Positions 26,801 to 35,413 of a DNA stretch of 64,000 nt are shown here, piece after piece. The notes beneath the pieces are model-generated. The model was not told the origin of the DNA and did not search any database. It was given only the letters and a program-made list of their open reading frames with translations. Position 1 is the first letter of the stretch. Every line of letters starts with the position of its first letter. The translations under genes and the position numbers were made by a program. Source of the stretch: CAILHX01 sp046155285 (lineage in GTDB: Bacteria > Pseudomonadota > Gammaproteobacteria > Burkholderiales > Methylophilaceae); assembly GCA_046155285.1 (NCBI GenBank), contig JBJXEA010000003.1, positions 44,957-108,956 on the forward strand, in the 5' to 3' direction.

Positions 26801-26984
26801 ACTGGGGCATCAACTCAAAGGTTCCGCCGCCAATCTTGGCGCAACGCGATTGCAAGAGCTAGCAAAAGAGCTAGAAGCCGCATCGCTGGCTGAAGATTCA
26901 ACCCAACTGACAACTGTTTATGGTTCAATACGCGCTAGCTTTGATGAACTTGCGGTTTGGGTTAAACAGCGGCAAATAACGTAA
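23817..26984 (+). CDS. Membrane hybrid histidine kinase (DAHL-like sensor, PAS, HisKA, HATPase, receivers, Hpt)
   Basis: A 1055-residue hybrid sensor kinase. Residues 13-30 and about 250-265 are membrane segments that enclose a helical periplasmic sensor resembling the DAHL domain. A PAS domain follows (about 300-410), then HisKA with His431 (VSHEIRTPMNG), a HATPase, a receiver-like region (about 665-750), a true receiver with Asp855 (LMDCQMPVMDG) and a C-terminal Hpt with His998 (HQLKGSAANLG). The first receiver-like region (SQILIVSNSKAQQ...) has no phospho-acceptor aspartate and looks degenerate. The start overlaps the stop of the peroxidase gene. Signal and output are unknown; the HDOD-receiver gene downstream is a candidate partner. 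Confidence 0.93.
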   Translation: MISLDRISKHTRIITLGLLALALLAFLYFNTRNTHAVQQENILSTLQQLYALDDQLNQDILKTRAGLLLQYDTINTDIRQFTATAAALHALTTDSSAVAQATESAFRTTFGVKLQAIENFKSEFADLRNSVYLLPHLSTLLKDNPTALPTETLVADLTALYVGSASDSLTMRIGNYLSILNSLRPQVSPAYKEDFEAFMYHADIVIKNRAEVAEYMDDIFEHPLRSEIDAMQAAYRHDMNVDSDRADLYRNFLIAFSTLLLAYLGWVGVRLERAQAKQLQTLGEQIKTRQALEASEISLRHMLEISPIAVRLYSQESQKIVYLNPAYIAVHEATEEQLMSMPISQLYANQNDWKQVKEIMRRGQTVLDRQFQLNTVNAGFKWVLASYTNIMYAGEICNLGWFYDVTKLHEAREAAEQANKMKSEFLSTVSHEIRTPMNGVIGMTDLLLDTPLDTHQMDLANTVRDSAHALLDVINDILDFSKIESGKLEIEESEFVLRSTVEDNLDLLASKAREKNLLLISDIAEDIPATLIGDAGRIRQILINLIGNAIKFTHSGEVVVRASLKKQKGKRQHIYIEVQDTGIGLSQVSINKLFQPFSQADSSITRKYGGTGLGLSICKRLVELMQGEIGVNSEEGHGSTFWFELPLQSGKTLETEPLPVDEISQSQILIVSNSKAQQQALVRHLQHFTVSNIHTATNAAEAAALLNQPHQFKLAIIAAQLPDATAQDLLNNLIHKPPCILLSNVLMHEEIVLEQGFVGVLVQPVRQSSLFNVVINALQGKAPQAPAIRTFSYDNSVQVKRSEYLILLVEDNVTNQKVASLLLNQLGFTIDIAEHGRQALDMLARPHPYALVLMDCQMPVMDGYQATRSIRQLEQSSGAHIPIIAMTANAMKQDREKCLAVGMDDYLAKPIDRKLLQQALEKWLPDAKIASVESAVPVSVNNQDAVFDVSHLKQMLGDDETIIQELLQIFISSTAPMLDQMGAAVAAQHFAETKKLGHQLKGSAANLGATRLQELAKELEAASLAEDSTQLTTVYGSIRASFDELAVWVKQRQIT

Positions 26985-26986
26985 AT

Positions 26987-27094
26987 ACCCCCTCCCCTTT
27001 TTAGGGGGAGGGCTGGGGCGGGGGTAAGCAGGCGCCCCTTAGCGCCATCTAACCCCCATCCTAGCCTTCCCCCTGAGAGGGGGAAGGAAGTTAA
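26987..27094. repeat. Dispersed repeat family A, full copy
   Basis: Two hairpins are joined: CCCCTCCCCTTTTTAGGGGGAGGG at the left and a CCTTCCCCCTGAGAGGGGGAAGG type at the right, with complementary spacers. It fills the gap between the hybrid kinase stop and the HDOD gene. The right half is the form found inside recQ. Confidence 0.85.
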
Positions 27095-27111
27095 CAACAG
27101 GAATAAGCATC

Positions 27112-28419
27112 ATGAGCGATCTACTAGATTTTGCCGAACTCAAAGCCTCTGGCGTGCTGCCTTCGCCCAAAGGGGTGGCACTGACAGTGATGCAACTATG
27201 CCAAAAAGAGGAAATCTCTTTGGTGGAAGTGGCGCAGATTATCCGTGGCGATCCGGTGCTGGCGGGACGTATCATCAAAATCGCCAATGCCATCAACCCC
27301 AATAAACGCCGCCCTATCGCCTCGGTTTCGCCAGAAACGCTGATCATCATCGGCACCAACACCGTACAACAAATCGTGCTGGGCTTCTCGCTGGTCAACG
27401 CCAAACAAGAGCACGCTTGCGATGCATTCGATTACGAAACATTCTGGTCACGCTCTATCGCCACTGCCAGCGCCGCGCAAGCCATGGGCGAAACCACACA
27501 CATCGCCCCCCCGGCAGAAATGTTCACCTGTGGTCTGCTCGCCAATGTGGGTAGCATCTGCCTTGCCACCGCGCGGCCAAATGCTTATTGCGAAGTGCTG
27601 CATGAGATGGCGGGGAAATCTTCCAGCGTATTAGCCGGTGCGGAAACCACCCGCTTCGGCTTGAATCACCGCGACCTCACCTTGCGTATGATGGAAGATT
27701 GGGGCATCCCCAAGCTCTACGCGGAAGCGGTGTTTTTTCATGAGAACCCTGAATCCAGTTGGTTCAACGCCGGTTCTCGGCCACAAAAACTCACTTTAGA
27801 ACTGCACATTGCGGGCTTACTGGCAGAAGCCTGCTTGACCAAAGATGCCAATACCCGCGATACCATGATGTCGCACATCTGCCAGTTAGGCGAGGCTCAA
27901 GGCATAGAAATCGTGCAGATGATTTCCATTGCCGATCAGACTGCACGCGAATGGCACGACTGGGGCAAACTACTCGGCATAGACACGCCGATGTTGCCGC
28001 CTTTCCTGCCGCCATCCAACCTCACCCCGGTTAAAAATGGCAACACCTCAACCAACCCGTTGCGGATTTTAGTGGTGGACGACGAGATGATTGCTTTCAT
28101 TTTCAGCAAAATGCTGGGCAACGCCGGACACACGGTATTTACCACCACCGACGCACACGAGGCACTGGAAATCGCCAAACGCGAAAAACCGCAGGTAATC
28201 ATTTCCGACTGGCTCACGCCGGAAATGGACGGTGCGGCACTGTGCCGTGCGCTGCGTGAGCACGCCGAGACCAGAAGCACGCACTTCATCATGCTCACCA
28301 GCAAAAAAGACGAACAAAAACGTAACGAAGCGCTACGCGCGGGGGTAAATGCCTATCTCAGCAAGCCTTTTGACGTCAAAGAAATCAACGCCGAACTATT
28401 AAAGGTCGCAAAATCTTGA
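27112..28419 (+). CDS. HDOD domain protein with C-terminal receiver
   Basis: A 435-residue protein. Residues 10-210 are an HDOD domain, a HD-related fold usually lacking the catalytic His-Asp pair; the family pattern begins LPSPKGVALTVMQLCQKEE and DPVLAGRIIKIANA. Residues 315-435 are a receiver: the acidic pair is Val-Asp-Asp-Glu, the phospho-acceptor Asp lies in IISDWLTPEMDG, and the conserved Lys in LSKPFD. HDOD proteins often act in cyclic di-GMP, stress or motility control, but the role here is unknown. It starts 127 bp after the hybrid kinase and could receive its phosphate. Domain order, with the receiver last, is less common. Confidence 0.9.
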   Translation: MSDLLDFAELKASGVLPSPKGVALTVMQLCQKEEISLVEVAQIIRGDPVLAGRIIKIANAINPNKRRPIASVSPETLIIIGTNTVQQIVLGFSLVNAKQEHACDAFDYETFWSRSIATASAAQAMGETTHIAPPAEMFTCGLLANVGSICLATARPNAYCEVLHEMAGKSSSVLAGAETTRFGLNHRDLTLRMMEDWGIPKLYAEAVFFHENPESSWFNAGSRPQKLTLELHIAGLLAEACLTKDANTRDTMMSHICQLGEAQGIEIVQMISIADQTAREWHDWGKLLGIDTPMLPPFLPPSNLTPVKNGNTSTNPLRILVVDDEMIAFIFSKMLGNAGHTVFTTTDAHEALEIAKREKPQVIISDWLTPEMDGAALCRALREHAETRSTHFIMLTSKKDEQKRNEALRAGVNAYLSKPFDVKEINAELLKVAKS

Positions 28420-28431
28420 AGTAACCTCGGG

Positions 28432-28494
28432 GTAGGAGGGGCGCCCTCGCCCCGATTGATGCTTTACTTATCGCGCCGAGGGCGGCGCTCCTAC
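28432..28494. repeat. Dispersed inverted repeat, family B copy 2
   Basis: GTAGGAGGGGCGCCCTCGCCCCGAT faces ATCGCGCCGAGGGCGGCGCTCCTAC. The two arms are the two sub-types seen in the copy at 21017, in the opposite order. It sits between the HDOD gene and the CHASE2 gene. Confidence 0.85.
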
Positions 28495-28507
28495 AAGAAA
28501 GCTTCTC

Positions 28508-30148
28508 ATGTTCGCCAAGCTCAGATTCACATTCACTCGCCTCTCAATGCAGCTAGTGGAGCGTCTAAGCAATAGCTTTTATCTTTATCTCGCCGTCCTG
28601 CTATCGCTATTGATGTTGCTCGATGCCAGCGTGTTCCACGTGGGCGAAAACATGCGGCAAAAAGCGTTTGATTTAGTGGTTCGCAGCCGCATCGTCACTC
28701 CCAAACCCGACCCCGACATCGTCATCGTGGATGTCAACGAAAAAAGCCTGGCCGCCCTCGCTGGCGACTACGGACGCTGGCCGTGGCCAAGGCAAGTGTT
28801 TGCCGAATTTGTGGAAGCGGTGGAAAAGCAGCACCCCAAAGCCATCGTGTTCGACATCCTATTTTCCGATGCCGACTTATTCAATCCCGATAGTGACGCC
28901 TATTTCAACGACACCATCGCCACCACCGACAACACCTATTTCCCGCTGTTGCGGCTGGATGCCAGCCAAGATGCTTTAAGCAAAATCAAACCCAGCATGA
29001 TTGCGGGTGTGACCAAACTGGAAAACGCCAACGCAGATGCCAGCATCGCCGTAGTGTTGCCACATTTTGAGGCAACGCTCAAAGCTGGCAGATTGGGCAC
29101 GCACAACATCTACCCCGATGCCGACGGTATCAGCCGCGAATATCGGCTCTATCACGACGATTACGGCTGGAAGCTACCCTCATTACCACTGAGCATCGCG
29201 CAAACCCTAGGCTACAAGCCCATCAGCGACCAAAACATGCTACTCAACTGGCGCGGCGGGCCGTTCACTTATCAGAACCTCAGCTTTAGCGACGTATATC
29301 AAGACCTCACGGCGAAAGTACCAAAACGTCCATCCGATGAGTTCACAGGAAAAATCATCATCATCGGTTCCACCGCGCCCAGCCTGTTCGACATTAAAGC
29401 TACCGCGATGAGTCGCGCACACCCTGGCGTGGAGATACTGGCCACTGCAATAGATAACCTCAAACATGGCGACCATCTGCAAGTATGGCGCGGCGCATTG
29501 CCTTATGCTGCCTTGAGTTTTCTTTTGCTGTGGTTAACCGCGATTGGGTTTTACCGCGAAGTGGAGCGAGAGCGCTTCGACAAACTATTCGGCTTTTCGC
29601 AAATCGGCTTGCTGGCAGTGTCTTATGTGGGCTTGAATCTTTCTAACTTTTACCTAGACTTGACCGCACCGGTCACTTGGGCAATCCTCTATTTCAGTAT
29701 CGCTAAAATCTATGCACTGGCCACAGAACGCGCCATGCAACGCGTTCTGGCGAAAAATACACAACACCTTGATGCCAATACCAGTGCCGTCATCATGCCT
29801 ATATTGCTGGAAACGCCTTACCCATTGGGCGATGCCACGCTTAAAATGTTGTGTCATGCCATCGAAAAACCTGACATCGAGGTTACCGTATTAAAAAGCT
29901 CGCAAAGCGGTGTTTGGGGATTATTCAGCGAGGTGCTGCTGGTCACTTGGACAACGTCTGAGCCAACAACCCCGCGCATGGAGAAGATTATCAGCAGCCT
30001 ATCTGCCACCGTGCAACACAAAAACTTGCCCGTCACGCAAATCCGCCACGCCCTGCACCAAGCGCCATTGCAGGTGAGCGGTGACAACGCAAAACTGTGG
30101 CGCACGTTGTTTGCAGAGGCCATACTCAAACTAGAGGAAACATCATGA
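28508..30148 (+). CDS. CHASE2 domain membrane protein
   Basis: A 546-residue protein. Residues 25-42 form a membrane segment, followed by a large extracytoplasmic CHASE2 sensor (about 48-315; typical features are Pro-Asp-Pro-Asp-Ile-Val-Ile-Val-Asp-Val-Asn-Glu-Lys-Ser-Leu and GRWPWPR). Three membrane helices follow at about 330-405. The last 140 residues are cytoplasmic and do not match a cyclase, kinase or GGDEF output that I can recognise. It heads an operon: its stop overlaps the ATG of the SH3-type gene, whose stop overlaps the M48 protease gene. Confidence 0.88.
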   Translation: MFAKLRFTFTRLSMQLVERLSNSFYLYLAVLLSLLMLLDASVFHVGENMRQKAFDLVVRSRIVTPKPDPDIVIVDVNEKSLAALAGDYGRWPWPRQVFAEFVEAVEKQHPKAIVFDILFSDADLFNPDSDAYFNDTIATTDNTYFPLLRLDASQDALSKIKPSMIAGVTKLENANADASIAVVLPHFEATLKAGRLGTHNIYPDADGISREYRLYHDDYGWKLPSLPLSIAQTLGYKPISDQNMLLNWRGGPFTYQNLSFSDVYQDLTAKVPKRPSDEFTGKIIIIGSTAPSLFDIKATAMSRAHPGVEILATAIDNLKHGDHLQVWRGALPYAALSFLLLWLTAIGFYREVERERFDKLFGFSQIGLLAVSYVGLNLSNFYLDLTAPVTWAILYFSIAKIYALATERAMQRVLAKNTQHLDANTSAVIMPILLETPYPLGDATLKMLCHAIEKPDIEVTVLKSSQSGVWGLFSEVLLVTWTTSEPTTPRMEKIISSLSATVQHKNLPVTQIRHALHQAPLQVSGDNAKLWRTLFAEAILKLEETS

Positions 30149-30666
30149 AAAAACTTTTTATAATCCTGAGTTTGCTGGTTGCGCTCCCCGCATTAGGAGA
30201 CACCGGCACCGCGCTCAAGGCTGACAGTCTGCGTGCCGAGCCTTTCAGCGATGCCAAAACCGTGGGCAATATCAGCCGTGATGACAAGCTGGAAATTATG
30301 GAAAAAAAAGGCGCTTGGCTCAAGGTCAAGTCTGCAAAAAGCAGCGGTTGGGTGCGCCTACTCTCAGTCAAACGCGGTGAGGCCAGCAAGTCCGGCTCCA
30401 GTGCCGATGTTCTGGCGCTTGCCAGCGGTCGTTCCGGCACCGGCAAGGTGGTCTCCACCACCGGTGTGCGTGGTTTGAGTGAAGAAGAACTCAAGGCCGC
30501 GAAATTCAATGAGCAGGAAATTAGCCAACTGGAAAGTTATACGGTGAACAGTGATGCAGCCAGAAAGTTTGCGACAAGCGGCAGCTTGAGCGCACGAAAA
30601 CTGGAATACCTGCCTGACCCTGCTGGCACTTCAGAAAACACTCAATCGCAAGGGATACAACGATGA
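30145..30666 (+). CDS. Secreted SH3-domain protein
   Basis: A 173-residue protein with a signal peptide (MKKLFIILSLLVALPALG, residues 1-18) and a bacterial SH3 domain at about 20-78, seen as ALKADSLRAEPFSDAKTVG ... GAWLKVKSAKSSGWVRLLSV. The C-terminal half is Ser/Gly/Ala-rich and helical. Such domains often bind cell-wall peptides. The ATG at 30145 overlaps the preceding stop as ATGA, and its own stop overlaps the M48 gene in the same way. An upstream in-frame start exists but would lose the signal peptide position. Confidence 0.85.
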   Translation: MKKLFIILSLLVALPALGDTGTALKADSLRAEPFSDAKTVGNISRDDKLEIMEKKGAWLKVKSAKSSGWVRLLSVKRGEASKSGSSADVLALASGRSGTGKVVSTTGVRGLSEEELKAAKFNEQEISQLESYTVNSDAARKFATSGSLSARKLEYLPDPAGTSENTQSQGIQR

Positions 30667-31484
30667 AAAAAACACTCCTCATCATGTGTATTCTTGGCAT
30701 TGTCAGCCTATCCGGCCAAGCGCTTGATCTGGGCAAGGCGCTCAAAGGCATCGCTAAAGAAGGCAAGAATCTCAACCTAGGCGGAACTTCAGAAAAAGAA
30801 GAAATCAGTATAGGTCGTGAAATCACTGGCAACCTGCTGGGTGCGGCACCTCTAGTGAAGGATGCCGAGCTACAGCAATACGTCAATAAGGTAGGCCGCT
30901 GGGTCGCCACCCAGAGCGAACGCCCCGACCTGCCCTGGCACTTTGGTGTGATCGAGAGCGCCGACATCAATGCCTTTGCCGCGCCGGGTGGTTATGTCAT
31001 CATCACCAAAGGCTTGTACAAAAAACTCACCAACGAAGCGCAACTGGCGGGTGTGCTGGCGCACGAAATCGGCCACGTCATCAAAAAACACCACCTCAAA
31101 GTGCTGCAAAAATCGCAATTGCTGGACATCGGTGCCGGGGTGCTGGGCGATGCGGCAGGCAAGGATAACAAGACCATCAAGAAACTGATCGGCAGCGGTG
31201 CAGAAGTTCTCGCCCGCGGCTTGGATAAAGACGCGGAATTCGAAGCCGACCGCATTGGCGTGGTGCTGGCGACCCGTGCCGGTTACGATTCCTATGGGTT
31301 GGTGGACGTGTTGCAGGAAATCGGCCACGTCAGCAAGGATGACGGCAGTGTGGCGCTACTGTTCAAGACCCACCCCGCTCCCGATGATAGGCTAGTCAAA
31401 CTCGGCGACGCGATTGGTAACAGGCTGGACGGCGTAACGGATGGCAAGACGCTGGAAAACCGCCTTTACAAAATCAAGAACTAG
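30663..31484 (+). CDS. Periplasmic M48-family zinc metalloprotease
   Basis: A 273-residue protease with a signal peptide (1-20). The zinc motif is His134-Glu-Ile-Gly-His138, and a third ligand glutamate lies in EFEADRIG. Related E. coli proteins BepA and LoiP act on misassembled outer-membrane proteins. No TPR repeats like those of BepA are present, so it is closer in size to LoiP. The ending THPAPDDRLVKLGD is the standard end of the M48 domain. It is the last gene of a tightly coupled trio with the CHASE2 and SH3-type genes. Confidence 0.92.
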   Translation: MKKTLLIMCILGIVSLSGQALDLGKALKGIAKEGKNLNLGGTSEKEEISIGREITGNLLGAAPLVKDAELQQYVNKVGRWVATQSERPDLPWHFGVIESADINAFAAPGGYVIITKGLYKKLTNEAQLAGVLAHEIGHVIKKHHLKVLQKSQLLDIGAGVLGDAAGKDNKTIKKLIGSGAEVLARGLDKDAEFEADRIGVVLATRAGYDSYGLVDVLQEIGHVSKDDGSVALLFKTHPAPDDRLVKLGDAIGNRLDGVTDGKTLENRLYKIKN

Positions 31485-31496
31485 GGAGAATCAAGA

Positions 31497-31862
31497 GTGC
31501 CATTAGTCAACATTTCCATCCTCAAGGGAAAATCCCCCGAATACATCAAAGCTGTGGCTGACGGCATCAACTCGGCGGTGATAGAAACCATGGGCTTCCC
31601 GTTGGATGACCGCTACCAAATCATCCACCAGCTTGATTCGGAATGCCTGGAGCTACAGGGACGCACTGGCGATCGCGTGATGATGCATCTGGTGATGCGC
31701 GCCGGACGCTCCAATAAATCCAAACAGGCGTTCTACAAGAAAGCGGTGGAGAACCTGGCCGCCAATCCCGGCATCCCGCCGGAGAATGTGTTGATTACCA
31801 TCACCGAGAACCACGATATAGACTGGTCGTTTTCCAATGGTGTGGCGACGTTCGTGGTGTGA
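31497..31862 (+). CDS. Tautomerase-superfamily protein
   Basis: A 121-residue protein starting Met-Pro-Leu-Val-Asn-Ile; the proline after the initiator Met is the catalytic N-terminus of the 4-oxalocrotonate tautomerase/MIF superfamily once Met is removed. The length is about twice that of classical 4-OT subunits, in line with the longer tautomerase-like group (Tautomerase_2). The start is GTG at 31497, after GGGAGAATCAA. The substrate is unknown. It lies 12 bp after the M48 protease gene and may share its transcript. Confidence 0.85.
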   Translation: MPLVNISILKGKSPEYIKAVADGINSAVIETMGFPLDDRYQIIHQLDSECLELQGRTGDRVMMHLVMRAGRSNKSKQAFYKKAVENLAANPGIPPENVLITITENHDIDWSFSNGVATFVV

Positions 31863-31957
31863 GCTTTTTATTTCAAGATATTAGGATTGACTAAAACAGC
31901 TAACCAATTGACTTTGAATATGACCCACATCTTATTTCTTAAGCTAGCATACTCAGC

Positions 31958-32470
31958 ATGACAGAACGAAGCGTCCTTGCATACCAGACTTGGGAAAATG
32001 CTCAAGAGAAGTTTGACTACTTCATTCTCGGCGTAATTGGTGCCCTCTGCGCGTATTTGTCTCAACACATCGTCCCTGCTCCATTGGCATTGAATACAGG
32101 CACGTTAGAGCTTATTTCGTTAATCATATTAATCGCATCTGCAATTGCTGGGTTTCTGAGACTTGAGGCGGCCGTTAACCTATTTTCCGTAGCTCATCAG
32201 AAGCTATCGCTGTCGGAAAAGAAAGGGCAATTGGTTAGCAATTTTCAAGGTAGCTCAATGCTTAACACACAAACAGGGCAAACTCTTACTCCTAAAGAAG
32301 TTGTAATAGAGGTTGCAGCCATTGATAAGGCTCTTCCCGTATTGGATGAAACATCCGAGTCATTGAAACGAAAGACCGTCGTCCTTTACAAGGCAAGGAA
32401 CTATCTTCTTCTGATTGGTTTTCTCTTGTTAGTAGGGGCGAGACTTTTGGCTGCTTATGCACTTACCTAA
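31958..32470 (+). CDS. Unknown membrane protein, three segments
   Basis: A 170-residue protein I do not recognise. Hydrophobic segments are at about 22-42, 50-68 and 148-168, with a soluble stretch in between rich in Lys, Glu and Thr. By eye the gene and its flanks are more AT-rich than the neighbours, which may mean it was acquired. The upstream ATG has no strong ribosome-binding site. It could be a small sensor or an immunity-type protein, but nothing supports a specific role. Confidence 0.6.
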   Translation: MTERSVLAYQTWENAQEKFDYFILGVIGALCAYLSQHIVPAPLALNTGTLELISLIILIASAIAGFLRLEAAVNLFSVAHQKLSLSEKKGQLVSNFQGSSMLNTQTGQTLTPKEVVIEVAAIDKALPVLDETSESLKRKTVVLYKARNYLLLIGFLLLVGARLLAAYALT

Positions 32471-32487
32471 CTTGCGCTTTGAGCCAA

Positions 32488-32530
32488 GTAGGGTGGGTAA
32501 CTCGTTGCCCACGCGGTAGCGGTGAGCTAC
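32488..32530. repeat. Short repeat-like palindrome (family E)
   Basis: GTAGGGTGGGTAACTCGTTGCCCACGCG contains facing TGGGTAAC / GTTGCCCA arms and is followed by GGTGAGCTAC. It resembles a dispersed repeat type known from other proteobacterial genomes, but only one copy is in this window. The rest of the 130-bp gap shows nothing else. Confidence 0.45.
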
Positions 32531-32600
32531 TATTGTCGTTATATCCTCGAAGCTGCGTTTCGCAGGCCTAGCAATCTCCAACTTAATCAAAAATAAACAC

Positions 32601-32804
32601 ATGAAAATCCAATATATCCCACTCACATTTATTGCGCTTACAATCGTCGGATGCGCCACAGAGTCATGGTACGAAGGGATGAAGCGCAGTGCAGAAATTG
32701 AATGCCGCCACCAAGTGCCGGATGAGAGTGAAAGATGTCTGGGGCGTCTTAACAAAAAGAGCTACGAGGAATACGAAAAAGAACGTTCAGGGCAGAAAAA
32801 ATAG
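32601..32804 (+). CDS. Small lipoprotein
   Basis: A 67-residue protein with a lipoprotein signal: a hydrophobic stretch ending Ile-Val-Gly-Cys18. After lipid attachment a mature peptide of about 50 residues remains, very polar and rich in Glu, Arg and Lys, with one further cysteine pair at Cys-Arg-His and Arg-Cys-Leu. I do not recognise a family. The short length makes it less certain, but the signal and lipobox are convincing. Confidence 0.6.
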   Translation: MKIQYIPLTFIALTIVGCATESWYEGMKRSAEIECRHQVPDESERCLGRLNKKSYEEYEKERSGQKK

Positions 32805-32850
32805 GCTTAGTTGATTAGGCATCCCAGACCTATCCTCCCGGTTTAATTCC

Positions 32851-33195
32851 ATGTACGAATCCAAAGCACATCCACTTATCCGTCGCGAACAATTCGTCAG
32901 ACGAGTGTTACTGCACGCTGCAATAGCACTCGGACTGCTGCTGTTCTCGCTGTTGCTGGGTCTGTGGGGTTACGAGTATTACGAACAACTACCCTGGCGG
33001 GATGCATTCCTGAATTCCGCCATGCTGTTGGGTGGCATGGGGCCGGTAGACCCGCCGCATAGTGATGGTGGCAAGCTATTCGCTGGTCTGTACGCACTGT
33101 ATGCGGGGTTGATATTTCTGATTGTGGCGGGGCTGGTGCTGGCACCTGTCGCACACCGCGTCATGCACAGGTTTCACCTAGACGAAGACAAGTAG
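32851..33195 (+). CDS. Two-helix membrane protein with pore-loop-like segment
   Basis: A 114-residue protein. Two strong membrane helices (about 20-44 and 82-104) flank a re-entrant-looking segment, DAFLNSAMLLGGMGPVDPP (about 51-69). The layout helix / pore helix / Gly-Gly-Met-Gly-Pro / helix is that of a two-segment potassium channel with a changed selectivity filter. A conducting role is uncertain, because the Thr-Val-Gly-Tyr-Gly signature is missing. The C-terminal tail is His- and Asp-rich. A terminator follows the gene. Confidence 0.7.
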   Translation: MYESKAHPLIRREQFVRRVLLHAAIALGLLLFSLLLGLWGYEYYEQLPWRDAFLNSAMLLGGMGPVDPPHSDGGKLFAGLYALYAGLIFLIVAGLVLAPVAHRVMHRFHLDEDK

Positions 33196-33221
33196 GCATG
33201 CACTCGGTCTTAATTACAAAT

Positions 33222-33250
33222 AAAAAAGCCGGCATCTGCCGGCTTTTTAT
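33222..33250. terminator. Bidirectional rho-independent terminator
   Basis: AAAAAAGCCGGCA, a 3-nt loop, then TGCCGGCTTTTT: a perfect GC-rich stem with an A-run on one side and a T-run on the other. It lies between the convergent membrane-protein gene and typA and can serve both. Confidence 0.9.
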
Positions 33251-33267
33251 TGAACAACACTACTGCC

Positions 33268-35082
<1,815 letters not shown>

Positions 35083-35413
35083 GAATAAGTGCTCTATGAC
35101 TTTTGAGAAGGCGCGCATATTAACACATGAGTACAACTTTTATGTTGACAGCAAGATTTATCCCCCTATAATGCGCGCTTCGCTTCAACTGCCCGGATTT
35201 TGTGGGTAGGTTGACGATTCATCTATGCTGACCTCCCTATCCAGTGCTTCAAAATACTGGAATCAAAATTTTGGTTAGCGACGATGCCGTGCGCTGGCCA
35301 AACTGCCATATTCAGTCTTAGGTTTCTTTTAACCTAACTAAGCTTTAGCTTGCTACTTGTCTGCGCGTTTTTACTATTTCCCTTACATGGGAAAAACAAA
35401 GTTAGGAACAATT
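35083..35413. promoter_or_regulatory. typA-rhlE intergenic region with strong promoter and long leader
   Basis: TTGACA (35145-35150), 16 bp, then TATAAT (35167-35172) is a near-perfect sigma-70 promoter pointing at the helicase gene. Transcription would begin near 35179 and give an untranslated leader of about 235 nt. The leader has several potential stems, including CTTCAAAATACTGGAATCAAAATTTTGG-type pairing and a TTAGGTTTCTTTTAACCTAA hairpin at about 35318-35337. A long structured leader is usual for cold-induced RNA helicase mRNAs. Confidence 0.7.
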
